DNA from: an uncultured Blautia sp.
Lineage (GTDB): Bacteria; Bacillota; Clostridia; Lachnospirales; Lachnospiraceae
NCBI GenBank assembly: GCA_934394545.1
Contig: CAKRRG010000049.1
Location: 1 to 21,560, forward strand
Length of the DNA stretch: 21,560 bases
Direction: 5' to 3'
Below, one piece after another: positions 14,482-21,560 of the stretch. The notes under the pieces are model-generated. The model did not search any database, had not been told where the DNA came from, and was given only the letters and a program-made list of their open reading frames with translations. A program made the position numbers and the translations under genes. Position 1 is the stretch's first letter. Each line of letters opens with the position of its first letter.

Positions 14482-15312
14482 ATGAAAAAGAACAATATGA
14501 TTCTTGGAATTATAGCAGCCTTGTTATTTGGCATTCTTTTGCCCTGCCAGGTAAGTGCCCAGGAGTCTGCTCGGATTTATGCTGCTCCTCCAGCTTCTGA
14601 ACAGGAAAATAAAACAGAAAATGTGATAAATAAGGGCGGCTGCAAGATTAATGGTAAAGTTTATGTTTTTGATGAACAGGGACATATTCTGAAAAATAAA
14701 AAGAATAAGATGGTAACGGTCCTTGGCGATAAGTATTATATTACTAATAAAAAGGGAAACCCTGCAACAGGGTATTTTGTTTACCGCAACAATCTTTATT
14801 ATGCGGATAAAACAGGAAGATGTGTGACTGGCTGCACAAGAGAAAAAGGAAAATACTATTTCACAGCCAGTGGCTCTGCCAGGAAGAATACCTTTGTTCT
14901 TTTGAAAATACAGGCAATGCAGACGCTTTCCAAAATCACCAATTCCAAGATGACACGTTCTCAGAAGCTTAAAGCCTGCTGGGATTATACTACAGACAGG
15001 GAAAAAATGAGATACGGTGGAACAGATCCTAATCTGAAGAAAAAGGGCTGGTATAATGAAACCGCGCTGAAAATGCTGAAAACCAGAACCGGAAATTGTT
15101 TTTCTTTCGCCTGCGCCTTTGCAGCTCTGGCGCGTGAACTTGGCTATAAAAATATTAAGGTTATGGTAGGGCATGATCATTGTTGGATAACCATAAACAA
15201 AAAGCATTACGACCCGCAAACACAGTGGTCTGGCTGGATCCCAGGTGTGTATGGTTTAAACAAGCATCCGGTTTCCCCTCAGGTGATAAAAGTATATAAT
15301 TTTATGAAATAG
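14482..15312 (+). CDS. Secreted transglutaminase-like protein with cell-wall-binding-like module, copy 2
   Basis: A 276-residue paralogue of the preceding gene with the same design: signal peptide (MKKNNMILG, hydrophobic core, VSA-QE), variable linker, aromatic repeat-like module at about 50-130, and a transglutaminase-like domain with Cys206 (GNCFSFACA), His233 (GHDHCWI) and Asp244 (HYDPQ). An AGAGGGAA site precedes the ATG. The signal peptide, linker and catalytic domain have diverged clearly from copy 1, whereas two internal DNA blocks are almost unchanged. Only 42 bases separate the genes and no terminator is visible, so they may be co-transcribed. The target, perhaps cell-wall peptides or surface proteins, is conjecture. 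Confidence 0.8.
   Translation: MKKNNMILGIIAALLFGILLPCQVSAQESARIYAAPPASEQENKTENVINKGGCKINGKVYVFDEQGHILKNKKNKMVTVLGDKYYITNKKGNPATGYFVYRNNLYYADKTGRCVTGCTREKGKYYFTASGSARKNTFVLLKIQAMQTLSKITNSKMTRSQKLKACWDYTTDREKMRYGGTDPNLKKKGWYNETALKMLKTRTGNCFSFACAFAALARELGYKNIKVMVGHDHCWITINKKHYDPQTQWSGWIPGVYGLNKHPVSPQVIKVYNFMK
14635..14809 (+). repeat. Near-identical paralogue block, second copy (partner 13774-13948)
   Basis: The partner of the block in the first transglutaminase-like gene. The four differences give one amino-acid change (Asn to Asp in LGNKYY versus LGDKYY) and three silent changes. Confidence 0.85.
14905..14978 (+). repeat. Second identical paralogue block, partner of 14038-14111
   Basis: An exact 74-base match to the first gene. 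Divergence resumes immediately after the shared AAAGCCTG. Confidence 0.85.
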
Positions 15313-15363
15313 ATAAGAATTTATTTTTTATATAAAATTGCATAAAGAAACAACGGGTTAGAC

Positions 15364-15392
15364 TTTACTTTTTAATAATTTTGTTATAAAAT
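15364..15392 (+). promoter_or_regulatory. Promoter candidate for the SseB-domain gene
   Basis: TTTACT at 15364-15369 and TAAAAT at 15387-15392 are 17 bases apart in a very AT-rich gap. The hexamers are moderate matches and overlapping alternatives exist. Confidence 0.35.
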
Positions 15393-15412
15393 AAAGTACA
15401 TATCAGGTTTTA

Positions 15413-15440
15413 CGTCGATATATGGATTCCACATATGACG
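15413..15440. promoter_or_regulatory. Inverted repeat in the SseB-gene leader
   Basis: CGTCGATATATGG and CCACATATGACG, separated by ATT, pair over about 12 positions with one bulge and one mismatch. It lies between the promoter candidate and the ribosome binding site, so it could be an operator or an mRNA hairpin. Confidence 0.5.
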
Positions 15441-15472
15441 ATATTAGAAACCGGGACTGAGAGGATAATAAC

Positions 15473-16396
15473 ATGGGAATCACAGAACAAGACGCAATTA
15501 AAGAATTACAGACAAGAGACGAAATCTTTGTAGCCTATTCACAGGCTACGAAGCTTCCATATGTAATTTGTGACGAAGAGAGCTTTAATGACCAGGTGTG
15601 GGTATTTGCTACCGAAGAAGAGATTAAGGCATTTGGCAAGAAGAAATTAGAGGACAAGATTCTTCTTATGGGAATGAAGTATGAGAAGAAGGATTTTCCG
15701 AAATTTTACGGAACTTTGTATGCAATCGGTGTTAACAGTGTAGTATGGGTAGACGGAGAGGATCAGATTGAGGTTGAACTGACCAGAATCGCCAGACAGG
15801 CAGATTTCAGTAAGCTGGAGCCGAAGAAGAGACCTCTGTTTAATTCTACATTTCAGCTTTCCGGTATTTATTTCATGCAGGAGTTACGCCGCCCTATTAA
15901 GAAGGAGGAGCGCACAGTGAATCTTCGTGAGATGGAAGAGGAACTGATCGTGAACCTTAAGAAATCTGAGTTTTTGGTAGCAATGGCTACGAATCCTGAA
16001 GAGCCGACGAAGGTTAATATTCCATATCTTAAGAATAAGCAGGGAGATATTCTTCAGCCCGCTTTTTCAGACGTTATGGAATTTGATAAATTTGCAAGAG
16101 GCAAGAATCTTCGTGCAGCCAAGGTTCCATTTGCCAAGTTACCAAGTCTTCTGATCAATCAGGCTAAGGCTTTTGTGATCAATCCTATGGGATTCAACCT
16201 GATTCTTGACAGAGTTCAGCTTGGTAAAATTCTGGGCATTCAGATTCCACCAGCTGTAGTGCCGGCAGAGAATGATCAGGCAGAGGCTGTACAGCAGGAA
16301 GTTCAAATGGCAGAGGATAATGTACAGACTGCAGAAGTTCAGAATGCAGATGTACAGACCGCAGAAGTACCGACAGCTGAGACACCAGTTCAGTAG
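15473..16396 (+). CDS. SseB-domain-containing protein
   Basis: A 307-residue soluble protein. Residues 165-275 resemble the SseB N-terminal domain: ELIVNLKKSEFLVAM, then the NIPYLKNKQGD strand, PAFSDVMEFDKFARG, and INPMGFNLIL, which matches the family's typical NPxGxN ending. The first 115 residues, beginning EQDAIKELQTRDEIFVAYSQ, look like a second, more diverged domain of similar build. The C-terminal tail (about 275-307) is a low-complexity run of VQxAE units. The family's biochemical role is not established. SseB was named from an E. coli gene, so no function is claimed. A GAGGA site lies upstream. A terminator-like hairpin and a repeat element follow. Confidence 0.7.
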   Translation: MGITEQDAIKELQTRDEIFVAYSQATKLPYVICDEESFNDQVWVFATEEEIKAFGKKKLEDKILLMGMKYEKKDFPKFYGTLYAIGVNSVVWVDGEDQIEVELTRIARQADFSKLEPKKRPLFNSTFQLSGIYFMQELRRPIKKEERTVNLREMEEELIVNLKKSEFLVAMATNPEEPTKVNIPYLKNKQGDILQPAFSDVMEFDKFARGKNLRAAKVPFAKLPSLLINQAKAFVINPMGFNLILDRVQLGKILGIQIPPAVVPAENDQAEAVQQEVQMAEDNVQTAEVQNADVQTAEVPTAETPVQ

Positions 16397-16428
16397 GAAG
16401 GTATGTGCTTTTTACTACGAAAGATACC

Positions 16429-16469
16429 AAGAGGCCGGGGGATATTTGACTCCGGTCCCTTTGTTTTTC
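16429..16469 (+). terminator. Intrinsic terminator after the SseB-domain gene
   Basis: AAGAGGCCGG at 16429-16438 can pair with CCGGTCCCTT near 16452-16461 with small bulges, leaving a loop of about 13 bases, followed by TTGTTTTTCT. It separates the SseB gene from the GntR-clpC unit. Confidence 0.6.
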
Positions 16470-16480
16470 TAAGAATATAG

Positions 16481-16537
16481 TGATACCAGATTGCTACGAG
16501 CTTGCATCGGCTTTTTGACCTTTTGCCCCTGGTATCA
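16481..16537. repeat. Palindromic element copy C, upstream of the GntR-clpC unit
   Basis: TGATACCA at 16481-16488 and TGGTATCA at 16530-16537 are perfect terminal inverted repeats. Most of the left arm is missing compared with copy B, so this looks like an internal deletion form of about 57 bases. Bases 16497-16542 are identical to 9215-9260. Confidence 0.75.
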
Positions 16538-16597
16538 TCATCATACAGTTTCACTGTCAGAAACAGGAATGTAAGGAGTTTATAAGGGAGAGATAAG

Positions 16598-16969
16598 ATG
16601 GTAATTGAAATAGATTTCCAGAGTGAGGAGGCACTGTATACCCAGTTAATGAATCAGATCATTATGGGGATTGCTACATCCAGGCTTCAGGAGGGAGATC
16701 CGCTTCCATCTGTAAGACAGCTTGCGGATACGATTGGAATCAATATGCATACAGTAAATAAGGCTTATTCCTTGTTGCGCCAGGAGGGATTTGTATCTAT
16801 TGACAGACGAAAAGGCGCAGTGATATGCTTGGATGTGGATAAGCTAAGGGCTATGGAGGAATTAAAGCAGAATCTGCGGGTCGCTCTCGCAAGAGGCTGC
16901 TGCAATAATGTGACGAGAGAGGAAGTCCATAGCCTGATTGATGAGATACTGGATGAATACGGGCAGTAA
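16598..16969 (+). CDS. GntR-family (YtrA-type) transcriptional regulator
   Basis: A 123-residue DNA-binding protein with a winged helix-turn-helix at residues 5-75: YTQLMNQIIMGIATSRLQEG, then LPSVRQLADTIGINMHTVNKAY and LLRQEGFVSIDRRKGAVI. The short C-terminal helix tail with no ligand domain is the mark of the YtrA subgroup. Members usually repress nearby ABC-transporter operons including their own gene. Here no transporter is present and clpC begins 21 bases after the stop. It may therefore autoregulate a GntR-clpC transcript, which is an inference from position only. A GGGAGAG site precedes the ATG. Confidence 0.88.
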   Translation: MVIEIDFQSEEALYTQLMNQIIMGIATSRLQEGDPLPSVRQLADTIGINMHTVNKAYSLLRQEGFVSIDRRKGAVICLDVDKLRAMEELKQNLRVALARGCCNNVTREEVHSLIDEILDEYGQ

Positions 16970-16990
16970 GACAGCGAGGAGGGACACCCA

Positions 16991-19456
16991 TTGACAAGAA
17001 ATCAATTTACGAAACAGGCACAGACGGCACTGAATTTGGCAAAGGCTGCAGCTGTTGATTTTGAATTAGGCTATATCGGTACAGAACATCTGCTGTTGGG
17101 GCTTCTCAGTGAGACAGAGGGTACCGCGGGGAGAGTACTGGAGGAGTTTCAGGCAGATGGCAAGAAGCTGGTAGAGCTGATTGACAAGCTTGTTGCGCCT
17201 GCAGAAGCAGGAAATGTGGAAGCAGTTAATATGCAACCGGAATATAGTCCAAGAGCCAGGAAGGTTTTGGAGGGAGCTGTAGCAGAGGCTCAGAATTCCG
17301 GCAGTGAGAAAGCAGGAACAGAGCATTTGCTTCTTGCGATGCTTAGGGAGACAGACTGTGTAGCAACTAGACTTTTATACACGATGGGAGTGAATATCCA
17401 AAAGCTTTATGCAGCGGTACTTGGAGCCATGGGTTATGACAGTGAGGCGATTCAGGAGGAATTTCAGGCTGCAAAGGCTATGCAGAATCCAGGAGGAGGT
17501 CTTACACCCGCCCTTGATCAATATAGCCGAGATCTGACTCAGATGGCATCAGAGGGGAAATTAGATCCGGTTGTAGGAAGAGAGAAGGAAATCAGCAGAC
17601 TGATCCAGATTCTAAGTCGCAGAACGAAGAATAATCCATGCCTGGTAGGTGAGCCAGGAGTTGGAAAGACTGCGATTGCAGAAGGTCTTGCACAGCGTAT
17701 TATTGCAGGTACAGTTCCCGATACGATTAAGGACAAGCGCCTTGTAGTCCTGGATCTGTCCGGAATGGTTGCCGGGAGCAAGTACAGAGGAGAGTTTGAG
17801 GAGCGTATTCGCAAGGTCGTGGATGAGGTGCGTGAAAATCAAGGAATTCTTCTGTTTATTGATGAACTTCATACTATTATTGGAGCAGGCGGAGCAGAGG
17901 GTGCCCTTGATGCTTCTAACATTCTGAAACCATCACTTTCCCGTGGGGAATTGCAGATTATTGGTGCTACTACTTTGGAAGAGTACCGTAAGTATATTGA
18001 GAAAGATGCTGCTTTGGAGCGCCGCTTTCAGCCGGTTACTGTGGAAGAACCCTCTGAAGAAGAAGCGTATGAGATTCTGAAGGGACTCCGTCCCTATTAT
18101 GAAAGACATCATAAGGTAGAAATATCAGATGAGGCCTTGAAAGCAGCTGTTAAAATGTCTGTTCGTTATATAAATGACAGATTTCTTCCGGATAAAGCAA
18201 TTGATTTGATTGATGAAGCAGCATCGAAGGTGCAATTAGCGGGCTATCAGGCTTCTTCCGGGGCAGAACTTTTAAATCGTGAGATTCAGGAAATCCTTCA
18301 GGAAAAGGAACGGGCTATTAAGACTGGTTCTCTTAGTCTGGCAAAAGAGTGTCAGGAGAAACAGAAGGATGTTGAGGCCAGATTGGAACTGTTACGTGCC
18401 AGAGAAGAGAAGAAAAATCAGAGAAAATCAGGCAAAGTGGACGAGAAAGCTGTAGCAGATATTGTATCAGACTGGACGAAGATTCCTGTGCAGCGTTTGA
18501 CAGAGGGTGAGACAAAACGTCTTGCTCAGTTAGAGAAAGAACTTCACAAGCGTGTGATCGGACAGGAAGAAGCAGTACACGCTGTTTCTCAGGCTGTAAA
18601 GCGTGGACGCGTGGGATTAAAGGATCCCAATCGTCCGATTGGTTCGTTCTTATTCCTTGGACCTACAGGAGTCGGTAAGACAGAGCTTTCCAAGGCATTG
18701 GCACAGGCAGTATTTGGAAGTGAACAGGCCATGATTCGGGTAGATATGTCTGAATACATGGAGAAGCACAGTGTTTCCAAGCTGATTGGCTCTCCGCCAG
18801 GATATGTAGGTTATGACGAGGGTGGTCAGCTTAGTGAAAAAGTGCGTAGAAATCCATACAGTGTCATTTTGTTTGATGAGATTGAGAAAGCGCATCCGGA
18901 TGTATTTAATATTCTTCTGCAGGTACTGGATGATGGGCATATTACAGACGCTCACGGAAGAAGAGTAGATTTTAAGCAGACGATTATCATTATGACATCT
19001 AATGCAGGTGCCCAGGCAATTGTAGAGCCAAAACAGCTAGGTTTTATTTCTCAGAAGGATGAGAAGAAAGATTATGAGAAAATGAAATCCGGCGTAATGG
19101 AGGAAGTGCGCCACCTTTTTAAACCAGAGTTTTTAAACCGAATTGATGAGATTATGGTATTCCATACTTTGAATAGAGAAGAAATCCGCAGGATCGTCCT
19201 TCTTCTTCTGAAATCATTGGAAAATCGCTGCAGGGAGCAGATGGATATTCATCTAAACGTAACAGCTTCTGCTGTGGATTACATTGCAGAATCCGGATTT
19301 GATGCAAAATACGGGGCAAGACCTCTTCGCAGGGCAATTCAATCTAAGATAGAGGATCGTCTGGCAAATGAACTTTTGGAAGGTAAGCTTAAGCGAGGGG
19401 ATTTTGTGCAGGTGCAGTGCAGAAATAAAGAAATTCGGTTTGTTGTGAAAGAATGA
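16991..19456 (+). CDS. clpC: ATP-dependent Clp protease ATP-binding subunit ClpC
   Basis: A Hsp100 unfoldase that feeds substrates to ClpP. The 821 residues fit ClpC (Bacillus about 810). Domains in order: a double Clp N-domain (1-150, [10 protein letters not shown] twice), the first AAA module with Walker A GEPGVGKT at 220-227 and Walker B Asp291-Glu292, a short coiled M-domain at about 430-475, and the second AAA module with Walker A GPTGVGKT at 557-564. The loop QLGF after the second module is the ClpP-docking tripeptide region. The start is TTG 16991, seven bases after GAGGAGGG. It follows a GntR gene instead of the usual ctsR-mcsA-mcsB and is followed later by radA. Confidence 0.95.
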   Translation: MTRNQFTKQAQTALNLAKAAAVDFELGYIGTEHLLLGLLSETEGTAGRVLEEFQADGKKLVELIDKLVAPAEAGNVEAVNMQPEYSPRARKVLEGAVAEAQNSGSEKAGTEHLLLAMLRETDCVATRLLYTMGVNIQKLYAAVLGAMGYDSEAIQEEFQAAKAMQNPGGGLTPALDQYSRDLTQMASEGKLDPVVGREKEISRLIQILSRRTKNNPCLVGEPGVGKTAIAEGLAQRIIAGTVPDTIKDKRLVVLDLSGMVAGSKYRGEFEERIRKVVDEVRENQGILLFIDELHTIIGAGGAEGALDASNILKPSLSRGELQIIGATTLEEYRKYIEKDAALERRFQPVTVEEPSEEEAYEILKGLRPYYERHHKVEISDEALKAAVKMSVRYINDRFLPDKAIDLIDEAASKVQLAGYQASSGAELLNREIQEILQEKERAIKTGSLSLAKECQEKQKDVEARLELLRAREEKKNQRKSGKVDEKAVADIVSDWTKIPVQRLTEGETKRLAQLEKELHKRVIGQEEAVHAVSQAVKRGRVGLKDPNRPIGSFLFLGPTGVGKTELSKALAQAVFGSEQAMIRVDMSEYMEKHSVSKLIGSPPGYVGYDEGGQLSEKVRRNPYSVILFDEIEKAHPDVFNILLQVLDDGHITDAHGRRVDFKQTIIIMTSNAGAQAIVEPKQLGFISQKDEKKDYEKMKSGVMEEVRHLFKPEFLNRIDEIMVFHTLNREEIRRIVLLLLKSLENRCREQMDIHLNVTASAVDYIAESGFDAKYGARPLRRAIQSKIEDRLANELLEGKLKRGDFVQVQCRNKEIRFVVKE

Positions 19457-19493
19457 TAAAAAACTAAAATTGTTATAAAATTTTTGTAAGGTA

Positions 19494-19523
19494 CTGGCAA
19501 AGAAAAAGGTTTTATTATATAAT
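19494..19523 (+). promoter_or_regulatory. Promoter candidate for the 19619 gene and radA
   Basis: A perfect -10 TATAAT at 19518-19523 has CTGGCA (4 of 6) 18 bases upstream at 19494-19499. It lies in the 162-base gap after clpC. The leader would be about 90 bases, and no known riboswitch is recognised in it. Confidence 0.55.
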
Positions 19524-19618
19524 ATGTACAACATCGGGAAACTGGTGAAACGGATCCGGTGGATAACAATCAATCTGCCGGAGAACATAACGAAAGAGTC
19601 TTAGGGAGGACACGCATC

Positions 19619-20032
19619 ATGGCAGTAGTAAAGGAACTGATCCGTACAGAAGAAAATGGTACCATCAGCTTTGGAGATTATGAGAAAAATCAGAAATCAA
19701 AGGTTTCAGATTTTCCCCACCAGGGAGATATGTATAAAGTAAAAACATTCAAGGAAATCACTAAGCTGGAGCGCAATGGTATGTTTGTATATGAATCTGT
19801 ACCGGGTACCGCTGTATTTGATCTTGCACAGGATGGAAGCCAGATGAGCTTTCGTGTAGAAGGACCGGAGGATGCACAGATCACCGTTGAACTTGAAGCA
19901 GAAGCCCAGTATGAAGTATATCTTAATGGTGCTGGTACTGGTAAGATGGAGACGAACCTTGGTGGAAAGCTTTCTTTTAGTGTTGAACTTGGAAATGGCT
20001 CAGCTGTGGATGTTAAAATCGTAAAATGCTAA
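19619..20032 (+). CDS. Conserved protein of unknown function, upstream of radA
   Basis: A 137-residue soluble protein beginning MAVVKELIRTEENGTISFGDY, with a central KVKTFKEITKLERNGMFVYESVPGTAVFD and a C-terminal half predicted to be beta-rich (alternating hydrophobic strands with VELEAEAQYEVYLNGAG). I recall similar clostridial proteins being labelled endosialidase, but nothing in the sequence shows an enzyme active site, so that name is not adopted. The ATG at 19619 has GGGAGGA at 19604-19610. A longer frame reaching back to 19559 lacks a good site. Its stop overlaps the radA start by seven bases, which points to coupled expression with a DNA-repair gene. Confidence 0.75.
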   Translation: MAVVKELIRTEENGTISFGDYEKNQKSKVSDFPHQGDMYKVKTFKEITKLERNGMFVYESVPGTAVFDLAQDGSQMSFRVEGPEDAQITVELEAEAQYEVYLNGAGTGKMETNLGGKLSFSVELGNGSAVDVKIVKC

Positions 20033-21399
20033 AAAATAAAAAGATAATATATTTTTGCCAGGAATGTGGTTATGAATCCGCTAAATGGATGGGGCAATGT
20101 CCTGGCTGTAAGGCATGGAATTCCTTTGTAGAAGAGCCTTCTTCCACTGGGAAAAAGGCAACAGGAAGTAAGGGGGCTTCCAGGCAGAAGTCTGAACCGG
20201 TTATCCTAAAGGATATCAGTCTGAAGGAAGATGAGCGGCAGACAACAAAAATAGGTGAACTTGACAGAGTACTCGGGGGCGGCATTGTCCCCGGGTCTTT
20301 GGTTCTTGTGGGGGGAGATCCGGGTATCGGAAAGTCCACCCTTCTTTTGCAGGTATGCCGGAATCTGGCAGAGAATGGAAGCTCTGTGCTTTATATTTCC
20401 GGAGAGGAATCCCTGCGTCAGATCAAACTTCGTGCCAACCGTATCGGAACCTTTAATGAAAAACTTCAGCTTCTGTGTGAGACAAATCTGGATTCTGTTC
20501 GTGAAGTGATGGAGAGGAAAAAGCCAGATGTGGCTATCGTAGATTCTATTCAGACGATGTTTGATGAAGAAATTGGCTCTGCACCAGGAAGTGTTTCTCA
20601 GGTAAGAGAGTCAACGAATGTGTTGATGCAGATTGCTAAGGGGCTTGGAATCACTATTTTTATCGTTGGACATGTGACCAAGGAGGGAAATGTGGCTGGT
20701 CCAAGAGTCCTTGAGCATATGGTGGACACTGTGCTTTATTTTGAGGGAGACAGACATGCCTCCTATCGAATTTTGCGTGCGGTAAAGAATCGATTTGGCT
20801 CTACGAATGAAATCGGCGTTTTTGAAATGCAAGGATCAGGTCTTGAGGAGGTATCCAATCCCTCAGAATACCTTTTGGAAGGACGCCCGGAGAATGCATC
20901 AGGATGTGTAGTGGCATGCTCTATGGAAGGAACAAGACCAATTCTTGTGGAGATACAAGCATTGGTGTGCCAGAGTAATTTCGGTATTCCAAGAAGAACG
21001 GCAGTTGGAACAGATTTTAACAGAGTGAATCTGTTGATGGCGGTTTTGGAGAAGAAGGTAGGCCTTCATCTCGCTTCTTCAGATGCGTATGTAAATATTG
21101 CAGGTGGAATGAAAATGACGGAACCGGCGATCGATCTTGGAATTTGTCTGGCTATAGCTTCCAGTATGAAGGATATTGTGATTCCGGATAAATTGATGGC
21201 GTTTGGTGAAATCGGTCTTAGCGGTGAAGTACGTGCGGTAAGTATGGCAGGTCAGAGAGTGCAGGAAGCGAAGAAGCTGGGATTTGATACTGTAATTCTG
21301 CCAGAAGTATGTCGGAACTCGGTGGAAAAAGCTGATGGGGTTAATTTGATTTATGTAAGACAGATTCAGGATGCCATCCGCTATATTATAAGCAGATAG
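20026..21399 (+). CDS. radA: DNA repair protein RadA (Sms)
   Basis: A RecA-like ATPase that promotes branch migration and processing of recombination intermediates. The 457-residue protein has the full RadA order: an N-terminal zinc finger (Cys11, Cys14, Cys25, Cys28 in FCQECGYE and GQCPGCKAWN), a RecA-like core with Walker A GGDPGIGKST at 96-105 and the RadA-specific KNRFG at 254-258, then a C-terminal Lon-like domain (IAGGMKMTEPAIDLGICLA, FGEIGLSGEVR). The start overlaps the preceding gene by seven bases and has only a weak ribosome site of its own, so coupling is likely. In many Firmicutes radA follows clpC directly, so the neighbourhood is partly conserved. Confidence 0.96.
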   Translation: MLKNKKIIYFCQECGYESAKWMGQCPGCKAWNSFVEEPSSTGKKATGSKGASRQKSEPVILKDISLKEDERQTTKIGELDRVLGGGIVPGSLVLVGGDPGIGKSTLLLQVCRNLAENGSSVLYISGEESLRQIKLRANRIGTFNEKLQLLCETNLDSVREVMERKKPDVAIVDSIQTMFDEEIGSAPGSVSQVRESTNVLMQIAKGLGITIFIVGHVTKEGNVAGPRVLEHMVDTVLYFEGDRHASYRILRAVKNRFGSTNEIGVFEMQGSGLEEVSNPSEYLLEGRPENASGCVVACSMEGTRPILVEIQALVCQSNFGIPRRTAVGTDFNRVNLLMAVLEKKVGLHLASSDAYVNIAGGMKMTEPAIDLGICLAIASSMKDIVIPDKLMAFGEIGLSGEVRAVSMAGQRVQEAKKLGFDTVILPEVCRNSVEKADGVNLIYVRQIQDAIRYIISR

Positions 21400-21427
21400 T
21401 AATCAACAAAAACGATTGTAAAAAATA

Positions 21428-21493
21428 TAAAAAAATTGAAAAATATAAAAAATTGAAAAAGTGCTTGACTTCTTCTTGCGGTGGTGGTATAGT
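21428..21493 (+). promoter_or_regulatory. Very strong promoter with A-tract upstream element, probably rRNA or tRNA operon
   Basis: TTGACT at 21465-21470 and TATAGT at 21488-21493 are 17 bases apart. The 35 bases upstream are two tandem AAATATAAAAA-ATTGA units, resembling an UP element. Downstream, AAACAAGCTGTCGC resembles leaders I associate with clostridial rRNA operons. The window ends before any RNA gene, so the target is inferred. Confidence 0.7.
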
Positions 21494-21527
21494 AAACAAG
21501 CTGTCGCAAGGAATTGCTTCTGAAATA

Positions 21528-21550
21528 CTGAAAAATAAATAAGTTTTCAG
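21528..21550 (+). other. Hairpin in the leader after the terminal promoter
   Basis: CTGAAAA at 21528-21534 and TTTTCAG at 21544-21550 form a seven-pair stem with a nine-base loop. In an rRNA leader such a structure could serve processing or antitermination. That role is conjectural because the downstream gene is outside the window. Confidence 0.35.
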
Positions 21551-21560
21551 AAAATTTAAA

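Noticed and set aside
16514..16530. TTTTTGACCTTTTGCCC read as a CtsR operator upstream of the clpC unit.
   Set aside because: CtsR sites are two heptamers spaced by three bases. Here the spacing is one base and the second heptamer is altered. The same sequence also occurs between purE and purM as part of the repeat element.
19557..19618. Leader between the TATAAT promoter and the 19619 gene as a riboswitch.
   Set aside because: Only small imperfect pairings (CCGGTGG with CTGCCGG) are visible and no known aptamer consensus could be recognised.

Overview
The window looks like a chromosomal segment of a Gram-positive, gut-type anaerobe, most likely a member of the Lachnospiraceae (Clostridia). 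The reasons are the gene content and order, strong AGGAGG-type ribosome binding sites, an NAD-linked pyrK/pyrD pair, a flavodiiron protein, a clpC-radA block, VanZ and small membrane proteins, and moderate GC with AT-rich promoters. All genes lie on the + strand. The genus is an inference.

Layout. (1) 43-4745 is a de novo pyrimidine cluster, pyrC-pyrF-pyrK-pyrD-pyrE. (2) 4800-6389 holds a 50-residue membrane peptide, a VanZ-like protein, a small three-helix membrane protein and a YfbR-like HD-domain nucleotidase. (3) 6448-8559 is a 703-residue M29-type aminopeptidase with a long N-terminal extension. (4) 8591-12236 is a purine unit, purE-purM-purN-purD, with a good promoter in front and a terminator behind. 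(5) 12365-13558 is a class A flavodiiron protein. (6) 13606-15312 is a tandem pair of secreted transglutaminase-like proteins with mosaic near-identity. (7) 15473-16396 is an SseB-domain protein. (8) 16598-19456 is a short YtrA-type GntR regulator followed by clpC. (9) 19619-21399 is a conserved protein of unknown function overlapping radA. (10) The last 160 bases hold an A-tract-rich, very strong promoter pointing out of the window, of the kind that drives rRNA or tRNA operons.

The genes fit a housekeeping picture. The pyr genes make UMP from carbamoyl-aspartate, the pur genes cover four steps of IMP synthesis, and the HD protein may recycle nucleoside monophosphates. ClpC and RadA handle protein quality control and recombination, and the flavodiiron protein removes O2 or NO. 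Partner genes pyrB/carAB, purF/C/L/H, ctsR and mcsA/mcsB are absent from the window.

The most notable unexplained structure is a family of short palindromic elements ending in CCTGGTATCA. Three copies lie in intergenic gaps: before pyrE, between purE and purM, and before the GntR-clpC unit. A 19-base exact half-copy is embedded in the 3' end of the aminopeptidase gene. The copy before pyrE places promoter-like hexamers at the right spacing, and the copy after purE folds into a nested hairpin. The tandem transglutaminase-like pair shows two near-identical blocks inside diverged genes, suggesting gene conversion. No CRISPR array, prophage, transposase or RNA gene was recognised. No intergenic gap exceeds about 200 bases.
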